From Deltaproteobacteria bacterium (GTDB lineage Bacteria; Myxococcota_A; Polyangia; Polyangiales; Ga0077539), in NCBI GenBank assembly GCA_030694465.1, contig JAUXYJ010000022.1, positions 1 to 64,000 of the forward strand: a stretch of DNA of 64,000 bases. Reading direction: 5' to 3'. Of this stretch, positions 34,288-42,025 are shown one piece after another. The notes under the pieces are model-generated. The model saw only the letters and a list, made by a program, of their open reading frames with translations. It was not told the DNA's origin and made no database searches. The translations under genes and the position numbers were made by a program. Every line of letters begins with the position of its first letter. Within the stretch, counting starts at the first letter, position 1.

Positions 34288-35043
34288 ATGCGACCCACGC
34301 TCTCTCGCGTGCGAATCTTCGCCGCGCTCGCCCCGCTCACACTCGCGCAGTGCGCGACGACCCAGCCCCAGTGTCCTGCCGCAACCACCCCCGCGATGCC
34401 CCACAACCAACACACGCACCAAGGCCAGCATGGTCGCCATGGCGAGGGATTTCACAGGCGCTTTGACGACGCGCAGCGTTGGGCTCAGGTGTTTGACGAC
34501 CCCGCCCGCGACGCGTGGCAGCGCCCCGACGAGGTGATCCGTTGGCTCGCCCTCGCCCCCGATGCCCGTGTGGCAGACCTCGGCGCAGGTACCGGGTACT
34601 TTGCCGCACGGTTGGCCCGCGCGGTGCCCTCAGGGCGCGTGTGGGCCGAGGACATCGAGCCCACGCTCGTTGTGCACATGCAACAGCGCTTTGTGCGCGA
34701 GGGGATCGCGAACGCGTTTGCCACGCTGGGCACCGCCGAGAGCCCCCTTGTGCCCGAGCTGGTAGACCTCGTGCTTGTGGTCGACACCTACCACCATATC
34801 TCAGATCGGCCTGCGTTTTTTCAGCGCATTCGAGAGAGACTCAGGCCCTCGGGGCGTGTGGTAATCGTGGACTTTCGGATGAGCGCGACCATGGGCCCGC
34901 CCGCCGAGCACAGGCTCGCGCCCGCCGTGGTCACCCAAGAGATGACCGAGGCGGGATACACCGCGGGGCCCGCGCTCGACACGCTACCCAACCAGTACGT
35001 GCTCTCTTTTGTAGCGAATTCACAGGCGAACCCGCCGAGATAG
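34288..35043 (+). CDS. SAM-dependent methyltransferase fold with a lipoprotein signal
   Basis: 251 residues from ATG 34288 (MRPTLSRVRIFAALAPLTLAQC), giving lipobox LTLAQC with Cys at 22. A His-rich linker follows (HNQHTHQGQHGRHGEGFHRRF), which could bind metal. The rest is a class I methyltransferase: FDDPARDAWQRPDEVIRWL, motif I VADLGAGTGYFAARLA, acidic end of strand two VWAEDIEP, LVDLVLVVDTYHHI and the FFQRIRERLRPSGRVVIVDF strand. Related proteins with this FDDP-RD-WQ-P start are common, and many carry export signals. SAM is not expected outside the cytoplasm, so either the signal is inactive or the fold has another use. Confidence 0.75.
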   Translation: MRPTLSRVRIFAALAPLTLAQCATTQPQCPAATTPAMPHNQHTHQGQHGRHGEGFHRRFDDAQRWAQVFDDPARDAWQRPDEVIRWLALAPDARVADLGAGTGYFAARLARAVPSGRVWAEDIEPTLVVHMQQRFVREGIANAFATLGTAESPLVPELVDLVLVVDTYHHISDRPAFFQRIRERLRPSGRVVIVDFRMSATMGPPAEHRLAPAVVTQEMTEAGYTAGPALDTLPNQYVLSFVANSQANPPR

Positions 35044-35051
35044 CGCAGCCG

Positions 35052-35291
35052 CTATTTGGCCTCGAGCATCGCAGCGATCTGGTCTTTGAGCATCAGGCGC
35101 TTCTTCTTGAGCGTCTCTGCGCGCTCATCGGTCGCGGGCTCATGGCCGCTCTCGATGAGATGAATCTCGTGGTTAATTTCAGTGTATTCGTTGGCAATCT
35201 TGACGTAGTGCGCGTCGCTCATCTTGAGCTCGTGCAGCTTGTCTTTGTGGTGGGGAAACTCTTCGGCCAGCTCATGGTGTACGTGGGTCAT
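35052..35291 (-). CDS. YdcH-family (DUF465) small protein
   Basis: 79 residues from ATG 35291 (MTHVHHELAEEFPHHKDKLHELK). This is the hallmark start of YdcH/DUF465 proteins, followed by the conserved FxxLxxEYxEIxxEIxRIE-like stretch (here KIANEYTEINHEIHLIESG) and KKKRLMLKDQIAAML. It is a short alpha-hairpin, cytoplasmic, with no defined activity. An in-frame upstream ATG would run through the palindrome at 35331 and is not preferred. It converges with the methyltransferase gene (8 nt between stops). Confidence 0.9.
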   Translation of the reverse strand: MTHVHHELAEEFPHHKDKLHELKMSDAHYVKIANEYTEINHEIHLIESGHEPATDERAETLKKKRLMLKDQIAAMLEAK

Positions 35292-35330
35292 GGCGACGCG
35301 GCTCTTCAAGAGCCATGCCAGCCTCTCTCG

Positions 35331-35346
35331 CGGCGACGTCGCCGGG
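35331..35346. repeat. Palindrome copy 10
   Basis: CGGCGACGTCGCCGGG in the 107-nt space between divergent starts (35291 and 35399), the second copy not near a stop codon. Confidence 0.8.
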
Positions 35347-35398
35347 CCCGTGCGTGCGCTCATCGCACGACCGCCCACGTGATAATCTCGCGCGCACA

Positions 35399-36310
35399 AT
35401 GATCGCGTTGGAGTGTCCCAAGTGTGGCGCCGCGGCCCCGCCGCCTCCTGGCCGTGTGTGTGAGTACTGCAGGTACGTGTTCGCCATCGCGCCGGGCGCG
35501 CACTCGGCCGATGGCTTCGCGCTGCACTGGCTCACCGATCGCGTCAGCGCCGCGTTCGGAGCGCAATCCTCGGTGCAAATCGCCCCACGGATTGACCCCG
35601 CGCGGCGGCTTGACGCGAGCCAGAGCTATGCCCGCGGGCTCGCGCACGAAGAGCCCGTCGCGGCCCTCTGGGCGCCCTCGCCAGGGATCGGCTGGGCGAT
35701 GACCCAGCAGCGCTTTTGCTGGAGCACCGTGACAGGACCCCGCGAGATCGCGTGGCGCAATCTCACGCCCGACGCGGTCTCGTTTGTGCACCCCTCGCTG
35801 AGCGTGCAGGGCGTGGCGATCCCGTTTGACGACGCCAACGTCGCGCGGGCCCTCGCAGAGCTGCTGCGGTTGCTCGCCATGAGCGCCGCGGCGCTGCCCA
35901 AGCCGCAACAAACCGCGCCCAAATTCGCCGACGAGTTCTTGCACAGCCTGCTCAAGAGCACGGTGGGCCCGGTCAAAGATCTGTACTACTGGCCAGACAT
36001 CCCGCGCGAAAAAGAGACGGCCGCGCGCGCGGTTCACGGGGCAAGCATTCACCCCGCTGAGCGCATGCTCGCGCTCTATGACACCACCTGGTTTGGCGCC
36101 GGAGACGAGGGCTGGGTGCTCACCTCGCGCGTGATCGCGAGCAGCGATTCTTCTGCTCGAACCGCGCAGGTCAAGCTCGAGAACATCGTGCGCGAGAGCG
36201 TCTTCGTCAACAGCGATGGAGTGGTCGTGCAGATGGCCGTCACCGCTGCGTTTCCCGAGTCACACCGCGGGCAGCTCGCGGATTTTTTTCGCGCGCTGGC
36301 CAAGTACTGA
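35399..36310 (+). CDS. Zinc-ribbon protein, unknown function
   Basis: 303 residues from ATG 35399. It begins MIALECPKCG and has CEYC at 21-24, so Cys 6, 9, 21 and 24 form a zinc ribbon. The rest shows no catalytic motif. Two beta-rich stretches are visible: PVAALWAPSPGIGWAMTQQRFCWSTVTGPREIAW and ERMLALYDTTWFGAGDEGWVLTSRVIASS. They resemble the repeated strands of bacterial PH-like/DUF4429-type domains (turns with a Trp-Gly pair). There is no signal peptide, so it is probably cytoplasmic. Another palindrome lies 6 nt after its stop. Confidence 0.65.
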   Translation: MIALECPKCGAAAPPPPGRVCEYCRYVFAIAPGAHSADGFALHWLTDRVSAAFGAQSSVQIAPRIDPARRLDASQSYARGLAHEEPVAALWAPSPGIGWAMTQQRFCWSTVTGPREIAWRNLTPDAVSFVHPSLSVQGVAIPFDDANVARALAELLRLLAMSAAALPKPQQTAPKFADEFLHSLLKSTVGPVKDLYYWPDIPREKETAARAVHGASIHPAERMLALYDTTWFGAGDEGWVLTSRVIASSDSSARTAQVKLENIVRESVFVNSDGVVVQMAVTAAFPESHRGQLADFFRALAKY

Positions 36311-36316
36311 GCGCAA

Positions 36317-36334
36317 CCCGGCGACGTCGCTGGA
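36317..36334. repeat. Palindrome copy 11
   Basis: CCCGGCGACGTCGCTGGA fills the 26-nt gap between convergent stops at 36310 and 36337. Confidence 0.85.
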
Positions 36335-36336
36335 TG

Positions 36337-36942
36337 CTACGTTCTCTGTGATTTCGCTGCCAATACCTCACGCACCTGCGCAGGATTGTCCATGTCGCAC
36401 AGCACCGCGCGCTCACCCACTCGCACGGTGATCACTCGCTCGCCCAGCGCGCTGAGCTGCGTCCTCAGGGGCCGCGTGTCCTCGATCGCCAACGCGCTCG
36501 CGCGCACCAGCACCGGGTGCCCGTTGCGCGCGTCGTAGCGCGGCTTGGCTGCGTCGTGTGTGCCCACGCGGTGCACTAACTCGGGCACCACCGCCCAAGC
36601 TTCTGGGGACACATCCACTGGGCCAATCGCTAGCCATTCGTACACGGCTCCCTCCCGCGCGAGCGCCCTCCGCGCGGCTCTCAGCGAGCCCGCTGGACCG
36701 AGCGACTCGTCCTCACGCGAGATACACCAGTCGGCGCCCCGTGGGAGCGTCCCAAGCGCCTCGGTCCACCCCTCGCGCACGACCACCACCACACGCCCGA
36801 TGCCCACGTCGAGCGCCGCCTCGGCGTGCGCGCTCGCGAGGGACTGTGCGCCCCACGCGAGCATCGCTTTGGGGCCTCCCATACGCACCCCTTGACCCGC
36901 CGCGAGGACAATCGCGCAGATATTTGGCAGGGTTTCATGCAC
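36337..36942 (-). CDS. MobA/MocA-like molybdenum cofactor nucleotidyltransferase
   Basis: 201 residues from GTG 36942 (HETLPNICAIVLAAGQGVRMGGPKAML). The LAAGxxxRMGxPK motif at 13-27 is the nucleotide-binding signature of MobA/MocA. VVVVREGWTEAL, WCISREDESLGPAGSLRAARRAL and LAIGPVDVSPEAW (place of the usual DxP) follow the family, and RYDARNGHPVLVRASAL carries the substrate-binding GHPV. Such enzymes attach CMP or GMP to molybdopterin. As the last gene of a molybdenum-hydroxylase operon it most likely makes the cytosine dinucleotide cofactor used by that enzyme; CTP preference is inferred from context. The start lies 8 nt after the stop of the upstream transporter gene. Confidence 0.85.
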   Translation of the reverse strand: MHETLPNICAIVLAAGQGVRMGGPKAMLAWGAQSLASAHAEAALDVGIGRVVVVVREGWTEALGTLPRGADWCISREDESLGPAGSLRAARRALAREGAVYEWLAIGPVDVSPEAWAVVPELVHRVGTHDAAKPRYDARNGHPVLVRASALAIEDTRPLRTQLSALGERVITVRVGERAVLCDMDNPAQVREVLAAKSQRT

Positions 36943-36950
36943 AACCGTGC

Positions 36951-37391
36951 CTAGCCTCGGACGACCAAAAAGCTGCCCACAAACACCAGCGCTGCCCCGC
37001 CCACGCGCATCGCGCTCAGCGGCGAGCCCGTCCCGCTCACCTGATCCCACGCGAGCCCAGCGACAATCTGCACCGCGATCACCAGCGTGACCGCCGAGGG
37101 CACCCCGATGCGTCCAATCGCGAGCGGCATCCCCGCGGTGATCACCAGACCCGAAATACCCGGAATAATCACCCGCAGCGGGATCTGCGAGAGCTCTGTC
37201 ATAAGGCCCGCTTGCGTGCGCGTGACGCCGTAGCCCACGAGCGAAGAGACCAAGCACACAAGGTTTCCGATCGTGAGCAAGAGCCAGAGGTTGGTGTTGC
37301 GCAAGAGCTGTGCGTTGACACTGCCCTGCGCGACGATGGCGATGCCGACGAGGGTCGTGAGCAGAATGGCAAAGAGCGTCGATGGGTTCAT
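36951..37391 (-). CDS. YdcZ/DUF606-family membrane transporter
   Basis: 146 residues from ATG 37391, which overlaps the stop of the Mo-subunit gene as ATGA. Five hydrophobic spans are visible, with family-typical stretches: FAILLTTLVGIAIVAQGSVNAQLLRNTN, LVSSLVGYG, VIIPGISGLVITAGMPLAIGRIGVPSAVTLVIAVQIVAGLAWD and the final ALVFVGSFLVV. YdcZ proteins are half-length relatives of drug/metabolite transporters and probably act as dimers. Tight coupling to the hydroxylase subunits points to transport of its substrate or product; this is inference. The in-frame ATG at 37445 lies within the upstream gene. Confidence 0.85.
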   Translation of the reverse strand: MNPSTLFAILLTTLVGIAIVAQGSVNAQLLRNTNLWLLLTIGNLVCLVSSLVGYGVTRTQAGLMTELSQIPLRVIIPGISGLVITAGMPLAIGRIGVPSAVTLVIAVQIVAGLAWDQVSGTGSPLSAMRVGGAALVFVGSFLVVRG

Positions 37392-39670
37392 GACAGAGAC
37401 CAGGTCGTGACAAGCGTGGGTTCGGGCGATTGCATGATCGTCCACACGCGCTCGGCGGTGGCAGGCGTCTGGTGCACTGGGCGCCCGATCGCGTCGCTGA
37501 TCGCTGCAAGCACCGCAGGGACCGCGCCAATCAGCGGAGGCTCGCCCACGCCGCGCGCACCATAGGGCCCCTCGAGGTCCACACGCTCGACAATCACCGC
37601 GTCGATCGTCGGGACATCCAAGATCGTAGGGATAATGTAATCGGTAAAACTCGCGTTCAGAATGCGGCCGTTGCGTGTGACGACCTCTTCCATCAGGGCC
37701 ATGCCGAGGCCCTGCGCGACGCCTCCCTCGATCTGCCCTGCGACCTCGCGTGGGTTGATCGCCTTGCCCACGTCGTGCGCCGCGACGATGCGCTTGACCC
37801 GCGCCTCGCCCGTCTCGATGTCCACCCAGACCTCTGCGATGTGCGCGCCAAACATGTACGTCAGAAAAGCCCTCGGAGACTGCCCCGAGTCATCCACTGG
37901 GGCCACCGTGCGCGGCTTGTACACCGCCGTCGCGTCCAGCAAAAAACCTCGCTCACGCGCGGACGCCAGCACCCACGCGAGCGGCGCAGCCACGCTCTCG
38001 TGATGCACACCTACGACCCGGTCGCCCTTGATCACCAGGTCTTCCCAGTGCAGGCCCAACATCACCGCCGCGGCGTCCATCACTTGCCGATGAAGCTCGC
38101 CCGCCGCGAGCTTGACCGCGTTGCCCGAGAACACCGTCTGCCGCGTCGCCGACGACGACCCCGACTCGGGCGTGCGCGCCGTATCCGAAGCAATCACACG
38201 CACCGCCGAACTCTCAATCCCAAACTCTTCGCCTGCGATTTGAGCGAGCAACGAGTGCAGACCCTGGCCCACTTCGACGCCGCCCGAGTAGACCTCGAGC
38301 ACGTTGTCGTCGGCAAAGCGCACCCGCGCGCGGGACGCATCGGGATAGCCATCGCCATAGCCCACACCAAAGCAAAACGTGCTCACGCCATAACCCCTTC
38401 GCACCGTGGGCGAGGGAGCCTCGCGGGCCCGATCAGCCCAGCCAAAGCGCGCGAGCGCGGCGTCGAGGCAATCGATGGCGCTCGCAACAGGGACAACTTG
38501 CCCCGTGGTCAGACACTCGCCATCGCGCAAGAGATTTTTGCGCTTGAGCGCGACGACGTCCATGCCCAGGGCGCGCGCCATCGCGAGCACCATGCCCTCG
38601 TACGCGATCGCCAGCTGGCACGCGCCAAAACCACGCATCGCCCCGGTGGGGCAGTTGTTGGTAAAGAGCGCGACGCCGTCGGCCTCGACGTTGGGCACAC
38701 GGTAGGGCCCTGTGCAGTGGCTCACGGCTTTGCGCAGCACCGCGGGGCCCGTCGAAGCGTACGCGCCCTCGTCCGAGCGGATGATCACTTTGGCCGCAGT
38801 AAACGTGCCGTCTTTCTTTGCGCCCAGCGTGTACTCGATCTCCATGGGGTGGCGCTTGTGGCGCGCGATCATGGACTCTTCGCGGGTGTACTGCATGCGC
38901 ACGGGGCGACCAAGCGTGAGCGCGGCGAGCCCGAGATAGATCTGAATCGAGAGGTCTTCGCGCCCACCAAACGCGCCCCCGGTTGCGGGCTGCACGATGC
39001 GCACACGCTCGAGCGCGAGGCCCAACGCGAGGGCAATGAGCCGGCGTTCTTCGTGCACCCACTGCCCCGACGCGTGGATGGTCACCACGTCTTCGACCAT
39101 CTCGGCGTAGCCCGCCTCGAGGTCCAAGAACGCGTGGTCTACGCCCTGCATCGCGAACGTGTGCGTGAGAACGACGTCTGACTCTGCGAGTGATTTTGCA
39201 GCGTCGCCTTTGCGGATGAGCTGTGTCGCGAGAACGTTTCCAAAGTCGTGAAGCGCAGGCGCATCGGGCGCGATCGCGTCACGCATCGTGGCCACCACGG
39301 GCAACACTTCGTACTGCACGCGGACCGCTTCGACGCCGCGCTTGGCCGCCTCGGGCGTCTCTGCGATCACCATGCCCAGCGCGTCGCCGAGATAGCGCAC
39401 ACGCTCGTCGCAAAACACCGGGTGGTCACGCTTGATCAGCCCATGACGGTTGGTCCCGCCGATGTCTTCGCGCCCCAAGACGGCGACGACGCCCTCGATC
39501 GCGCGCGCCGGAGCGAGGTCAATCGCCAGGATTTTTGCATGCGGATGCGCCGCACGGATCACCGCCGCGGTGAGCGTCTCGGGCCCACGCAGGTCGCCTC
39601 CGTAGCGTGTCTCGCCGGTGACCTTTCCCTCGACGTCTTCGCGCTGAACGGAGCGTCCGATGTTGCTCAT
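37388..39670 (-). CDS. xdhA: Molybdenum hydroxylase (xanthine dehydrogenase family), Mo-binding subunit
   Basis: 760 residues. It has the two-domain layout of the large subunit: an N-terminal a/b hammerhead (VTGETRYGGDLRGPETLTAAVIRAAHPHAKI), then the molybdopterin-binding part with QPATGGAFGGRED, RGFGACQLAIAYEGM, GGVEVGQGLHSLLAQIAGEEFG and the active-site loop GARGVGEPPLIGAVP near residue 725, whose Glu is the catalytic base of the family. It hydroxylates purines or other N-heterocycles with electrons passing to the 2Fe-2S and FAD subunits. Substrate cannot be read from sequence, so the gene name is by family. The start overlaps the 2Fe-2S gene's stop (ATGA). Confidence 0.9.
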   Translation of the reverse strand: MSNIGRSVQREDVEGKVTGETRYGGDLRGPETLTAAVIRAAHPHAKILAIDLAPARAIEGVVAVLGREDIGGTNRHGLIKRDHPVFCDERVRYLGDALGMVIAETPEAAKRGVEAVRVQYEVLPVVATMRDAIAPDAPALHDFGNVLATQLIRKGDAAKSLAESDVVLTHTFAMQGVDHAFLDLEAGYAEMVEDVVTIHASGQWVHEERRLIALALGLALERVRIVQPATGGAFGGREDLSIQIYLGLAALTLGRPVRMQYTREESMIARHKRHPMEIEYTLGAKKDGTFTAAKVIIRSDEGAYASTGPAVLRKAVSHCTGPYRVPNVEADGVALFTNNCPTGAMRGFGACQLAIAYEGMVLAMARALGMDVVALKRKNLLRDGECLTTGQVVPVASAIDCLDAALARFGWADRAREAPSPTVRRGYGVSTFCFGVGYGDGYPDASRARVRFADDNVLEVYSGGVEVGQGLHSLLAQIAGEEFGIESSAVRVIASDTARTPESGSSSATRQTVFSGNAVKLAAGELHRQVMDAAAVMLGLHWEDLVIKGDRVVGVHHESVAAPLAWVLASARERGFLLDATAVYKPRTVAPVDDSGQSPRAFLTYMFGAHIAEVWVDIETGEARVKRIVAAHDVGKAINPREVAGQIEGGVAQGLGMALMEEVVTRNGRILNASFTDYIIPTILDVPTIDAVIVERVDLEGPYGARGVGEPPLIGAVPAVLAAISDAIGRPVHQTPATAERVWTIMQSPEPTLVTTWSLS

Positions 39671-40200
39671 CGCTTCCCTCGCAAAGCGCTCTTTTGCGTG
39701 CCCTGCGCGTCCCCCTGCTGGGAGGCATTGAGCACGGCCTCAATGATTTTTCCGTAGCCCGTGCAGCGACACAAATTGCCCGCGAGCCCGCGTCGCACGT
39801 CTTGCTCGGTGGGCTTAGGGTTCTTGCGCAGCAGGGCCGTCGCCGCGACCAACAGCCCCGGTGTGCAGTAGCCACACTGGACCGCCCCTGCTTGCACAAA
39901 CGCCGCTTGGAGCGCCGACAATTGCTCGCCCTCGGCCAAGCCCTCGACGGTGTCCACCGCGCGCCCGTCGGCTTGAAGGGCCATCACCAAGCACGCTGTC
40001 ACAGGCTCTCCGTCGAGCAAAATAGTGCAGCTGCCACACTCGCCCCCAAGGCACGCGCCCTTGGTCCCCGTCGCGCGCAGCCGCTCTCGGAGCGTGTCAA
40101 ACAGGGTCTCGCGAGGGTCCACTTCGACAGACACAGAGTGCCCATTGAGGACCAAGGTCATCGCGACGCGTTCGGGGTGCAAAGCATTGGATTCGCTCAT
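39667..40200 (-). CDS. xdhC: Molybdenum hydroxylase 2Fe-2S subunit
   Basis: 177 residues. The N-terminal plant-ferredoxin-like domain has CLGGECGSCTILLDGEPVTAC (four Cys for the first cluster). The C-terminal helical domain has QCGYCTPGLL and the GNLCRCTGYGKI motif for the second cluster. The C-terminal 20 residues are a basic tail (QGDAQGTQKSALRGKR) longer than usual. It passes electrons from the molybdenum site to FAD. Both ends overlap neighbours by ATGA, which suggests balanced synthesis of the three subunits. Confidence 0.95.
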   Translation of the reverse strand: MSESNALHPERVAMTLVLNGHSVSVEVDPRETLFDTLRERLRATGTKGACLGGECGSCTILLDGEPVTACLVMALQADGRAVDTVEGLAEGEQLSALQAAFVQAGAVQCGYCTPGLLVAATALLRKNPKPTEQDVRRGLAGNLCRCTGYGKIIEAVLNASQQGDAQGTQKSALRGKR

Positions 40201-41045
40201 GAATGACTCATCGCTACCGACAAAAGACCTTCGTACGGAGTGTCTGCCAACGTGCGCAACAAGCGTCGGGTCAGCGTCTCGACCATTGCGCGGCGATAGG
40301 TCGCGCCCCCGCGGTGATCCGAGATGGGCGAGACCTCGCTCGCAGCCATCGCCGCGGCGGCGTCAATGCGCTCGCTCGTGAGGGGGTGACCCCGCAACAT
40401 TTGTTCGGATTTACGCGGGCGAAACGGAACCGGAGCCACACACCCAAGTCCCACGGCGACGTCGCCGGATGGGCTCACAGAGGCTGCCGCAACGACGACT
40501 GAGATCGCCACAGCGTCACGCTTTCCGATCTTGTAAAAGACGCTCTTTCGGTTGGTCGGGACGGTCACCGAGAGCACCATCTCGTCAGGCTCGAGGCTCG
40601 TGCGTCCGGGTCCCACAAAGAAGTCAGCCAAGGGCATCGACCGCGTCCCGCGCACACTCGCGAGCTCAACCACCGCATCAAGCGCGATGAGGGCCACCGA
40701 GACATCTCCCGCAGGAGAAGCGGTCCCAACTTGGCCGCCAAGGGTCCCCATGTTGCGAATCTGTGGCCCACCTACGGTCTCACAGGCCTGCGCGAGCGCG
40801 GTGATCCCCTCGCGCTCAAGCTGCGCATGGGTGCACGCGGCCCCAATCCGCAGCGTGTCTCCCGCGCGCGTTAAGCCCGCCAACCCAGGCACGCGGCTGA
40901 GATCGACGAAGCTGTCCACCGTGGTGCGCCCCTTTCGGATCCCCACCACGAGGTCCGTGCCCCCGGCGATAAAACGCGCACGCTGACCGAGGCTGCTCTT
41001 GAGCGCGAGCGCCTCGTCGATGGACTGGGGTCGGTGGTAAATCAT
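40197..41045 (-). CDS. xdhB: Molybdenum hydroxylase FAD-binding subunit
   Basis: 283 residues from ATG 41045 (MIYHRPQSIDEALALKS). ARFIAGGTDLVVGIRKG is the first flavin motif and NMGTLGGQVGTASPAGDVS the second (usually TIGGNIxxASPxxD). FFVGPGRTSLEPDEMVLSVTVP and the C-terminal CO-dehydrogenase-flavoprotein-like domain complete the family pattern. It takes electrons from the 2Fe-2S subunit to NAD or another acceptor. It is the first gene of the operon; the promoter should lie in 41046-41181. The short palindrome-like sequence at 40453 encodes SGDVA and looks like ordinary coding sequence. Confidence 0.93.
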   Translation of the reverse strand: MIYHRPQSIDEALALKSSLGQRARFIAGGTDLVVGIRKGRTTVDSFVDLSRVPGLAGLTRAGDTLRIGAACTHAQLEREGITALAQACETVGGPQIRNMGTLGGQVGTASPAGDVSVALIALDAVVELASVRGTRSMPLADFFVGPGRTSLEPDEMVLSVTVPTNRKSVFYKIGKRDAVAISVVVAAASVSPSGDVAVGLGCVAPVPFRPRKSEQMLRGHPLTSERIDAAAAMAASEVSPISDHRGGATYRRAMVETLTRRLLRTLADTPYEGLLSVAMSHS

Positions 41046-41181
41046 GGGCGAACTCTCGTCGGCGACCCTACGTGTTCTGTGCGAAGGGCACCACCCCAAG
41101 ACGCCCGGTCGCGTGCACAGACGGGCGATCACGCCAAAGGTATTTGCCACCCCCCCAGAGGCTCCCTTGTGCGAGCGCAGG

Positions 41182-41925
41182 CTAGCGAAAGTTAAACTGG
41201 ATGGGATAACCGCACACCGTGAACACGTCGCCGTCGTCGATCTTCTTTTGCTGGAGCTTGGCTCCGCGAAACTCGACGCCGTTAAGGCTCTGGTTGTCCA
41301 ACACCCACCACGCGCCGCCGTGTTTGATCACTTTGGCATGTTGCCGTGAAACGTTGGAGTCACGGATGACCACGTCGCAGACTTTTTGCCCACGACCGAT
41401 AAAAAACTCTTCTTTGTCCACGACGTACTCTTGGCCTTCGTACACGGCAAAGAGCTGCTTCTCGCGCGCGGGCATGGGCGGAGGCATCCGCTGGGGAGGG
41501 CCACCCATCGGCGGAAACGCCGGCGGCATCGCGCCGCTTGAGGGCCTGGGCATGGGCGGAGGGCCCCCGCCTGCGCCCGGCAACGAAGGGATGCGTGCAG
41601 AAGGCGGCGGCATGGAGGGCACCGCCGGAGGGCGCCCGGCCATGGGAGGCAACGGCGGCGTGCGCGCCGGAGGGGCCATGCTCGGCGTCCGCTGGGGCAT
41701 CGCGGGCATCGCGGGCATCGCGGGCATCTGCGGTGGGTTCACCGCGGCCGACGCGCGCGGCGCGAACACCGAGCGACCGTGCGCCTGGAGGTACGCGCGA
41801 ATGGCTTCATTGAGCAGGTAATCTACGGACTGCTCGTTCTCTTGGGAGAGCGAATCAAGCGCATCCCAGAGAACGTCGCGGCACTGAAACGATTGCACGC
41901 TCTTTCGGTTCGGATCGTCGACCAT
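41182..41925 (-). CDS. RHH-like / FHA-domain protein, second of a tandem pair
   Basis: 247 residues. The N-terminus (about 8-50, SVQSFQCRDVLWDALDSLSQ, then SVDYLLNEAIRAYL) has the strand-helix-helix pattern of ribbon-helix-helix regulators. A 95-residue Pro/Met/Ala-rich linker follows (repeated MPAMPAMP). The C-terminal FHA domain (about 158-247) shows EEFFIGRGQKVCDVVIRDSNVSRQHAKVI and NQSLNGVEFRGAKL. These include the GR, SRQH and N motifs that bind phosphothreonine. The protein could link DNA or protein binding to Ser/Thr kinase signalling. It follows its paralog by 100 nt on the same strand. Confidence 0.85.
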   Translation of the reverse strand: MVDDPNRKSVQSFQCRDVLWDALDSLSQENEQSVDYLLNEAIRAYLQAHGRSVFAPRASAAVNPPQMPAMPAMPAMPQRTPSMAPPARTPPLPPMAGRPPAVPSMPPPSARIPSLPGAGGGPPPMPRPSSGAMPPAFPPMGGPPQRMPPPMPAREKQLFAVYEGQEYVVDKEEFFIGRGQKVCDVVIRDSNVSRQHAKVIKHGGAWWVLDNQSLNGVEFRGAKLQQKKIDDGDVFTVCGYPIQFNFR

Positions 41926-42025
41926 GCTTCTTGGCGTCTAAAAAGTGCGTGGTGGCTGCGCATGTGCTGTGGGCAATCGGACCAATCGAAGGCTGCACCC
42001 TACGCCGTTTCAATACTCTGCAAAA

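Noticed and set aside
37430..39181. Plus-strand frame opposite the molybdenum-subunit gene
   Set aside because: Antisense shadow of a well-recognised enzyme.
40453..40469. Palindrome-like sequence inside the FAD-subunit gene
   Set aside because: It encodes SGDVA within a conserved beta strand and fits ordinary codon use, so it is not counted with the intergenic family.
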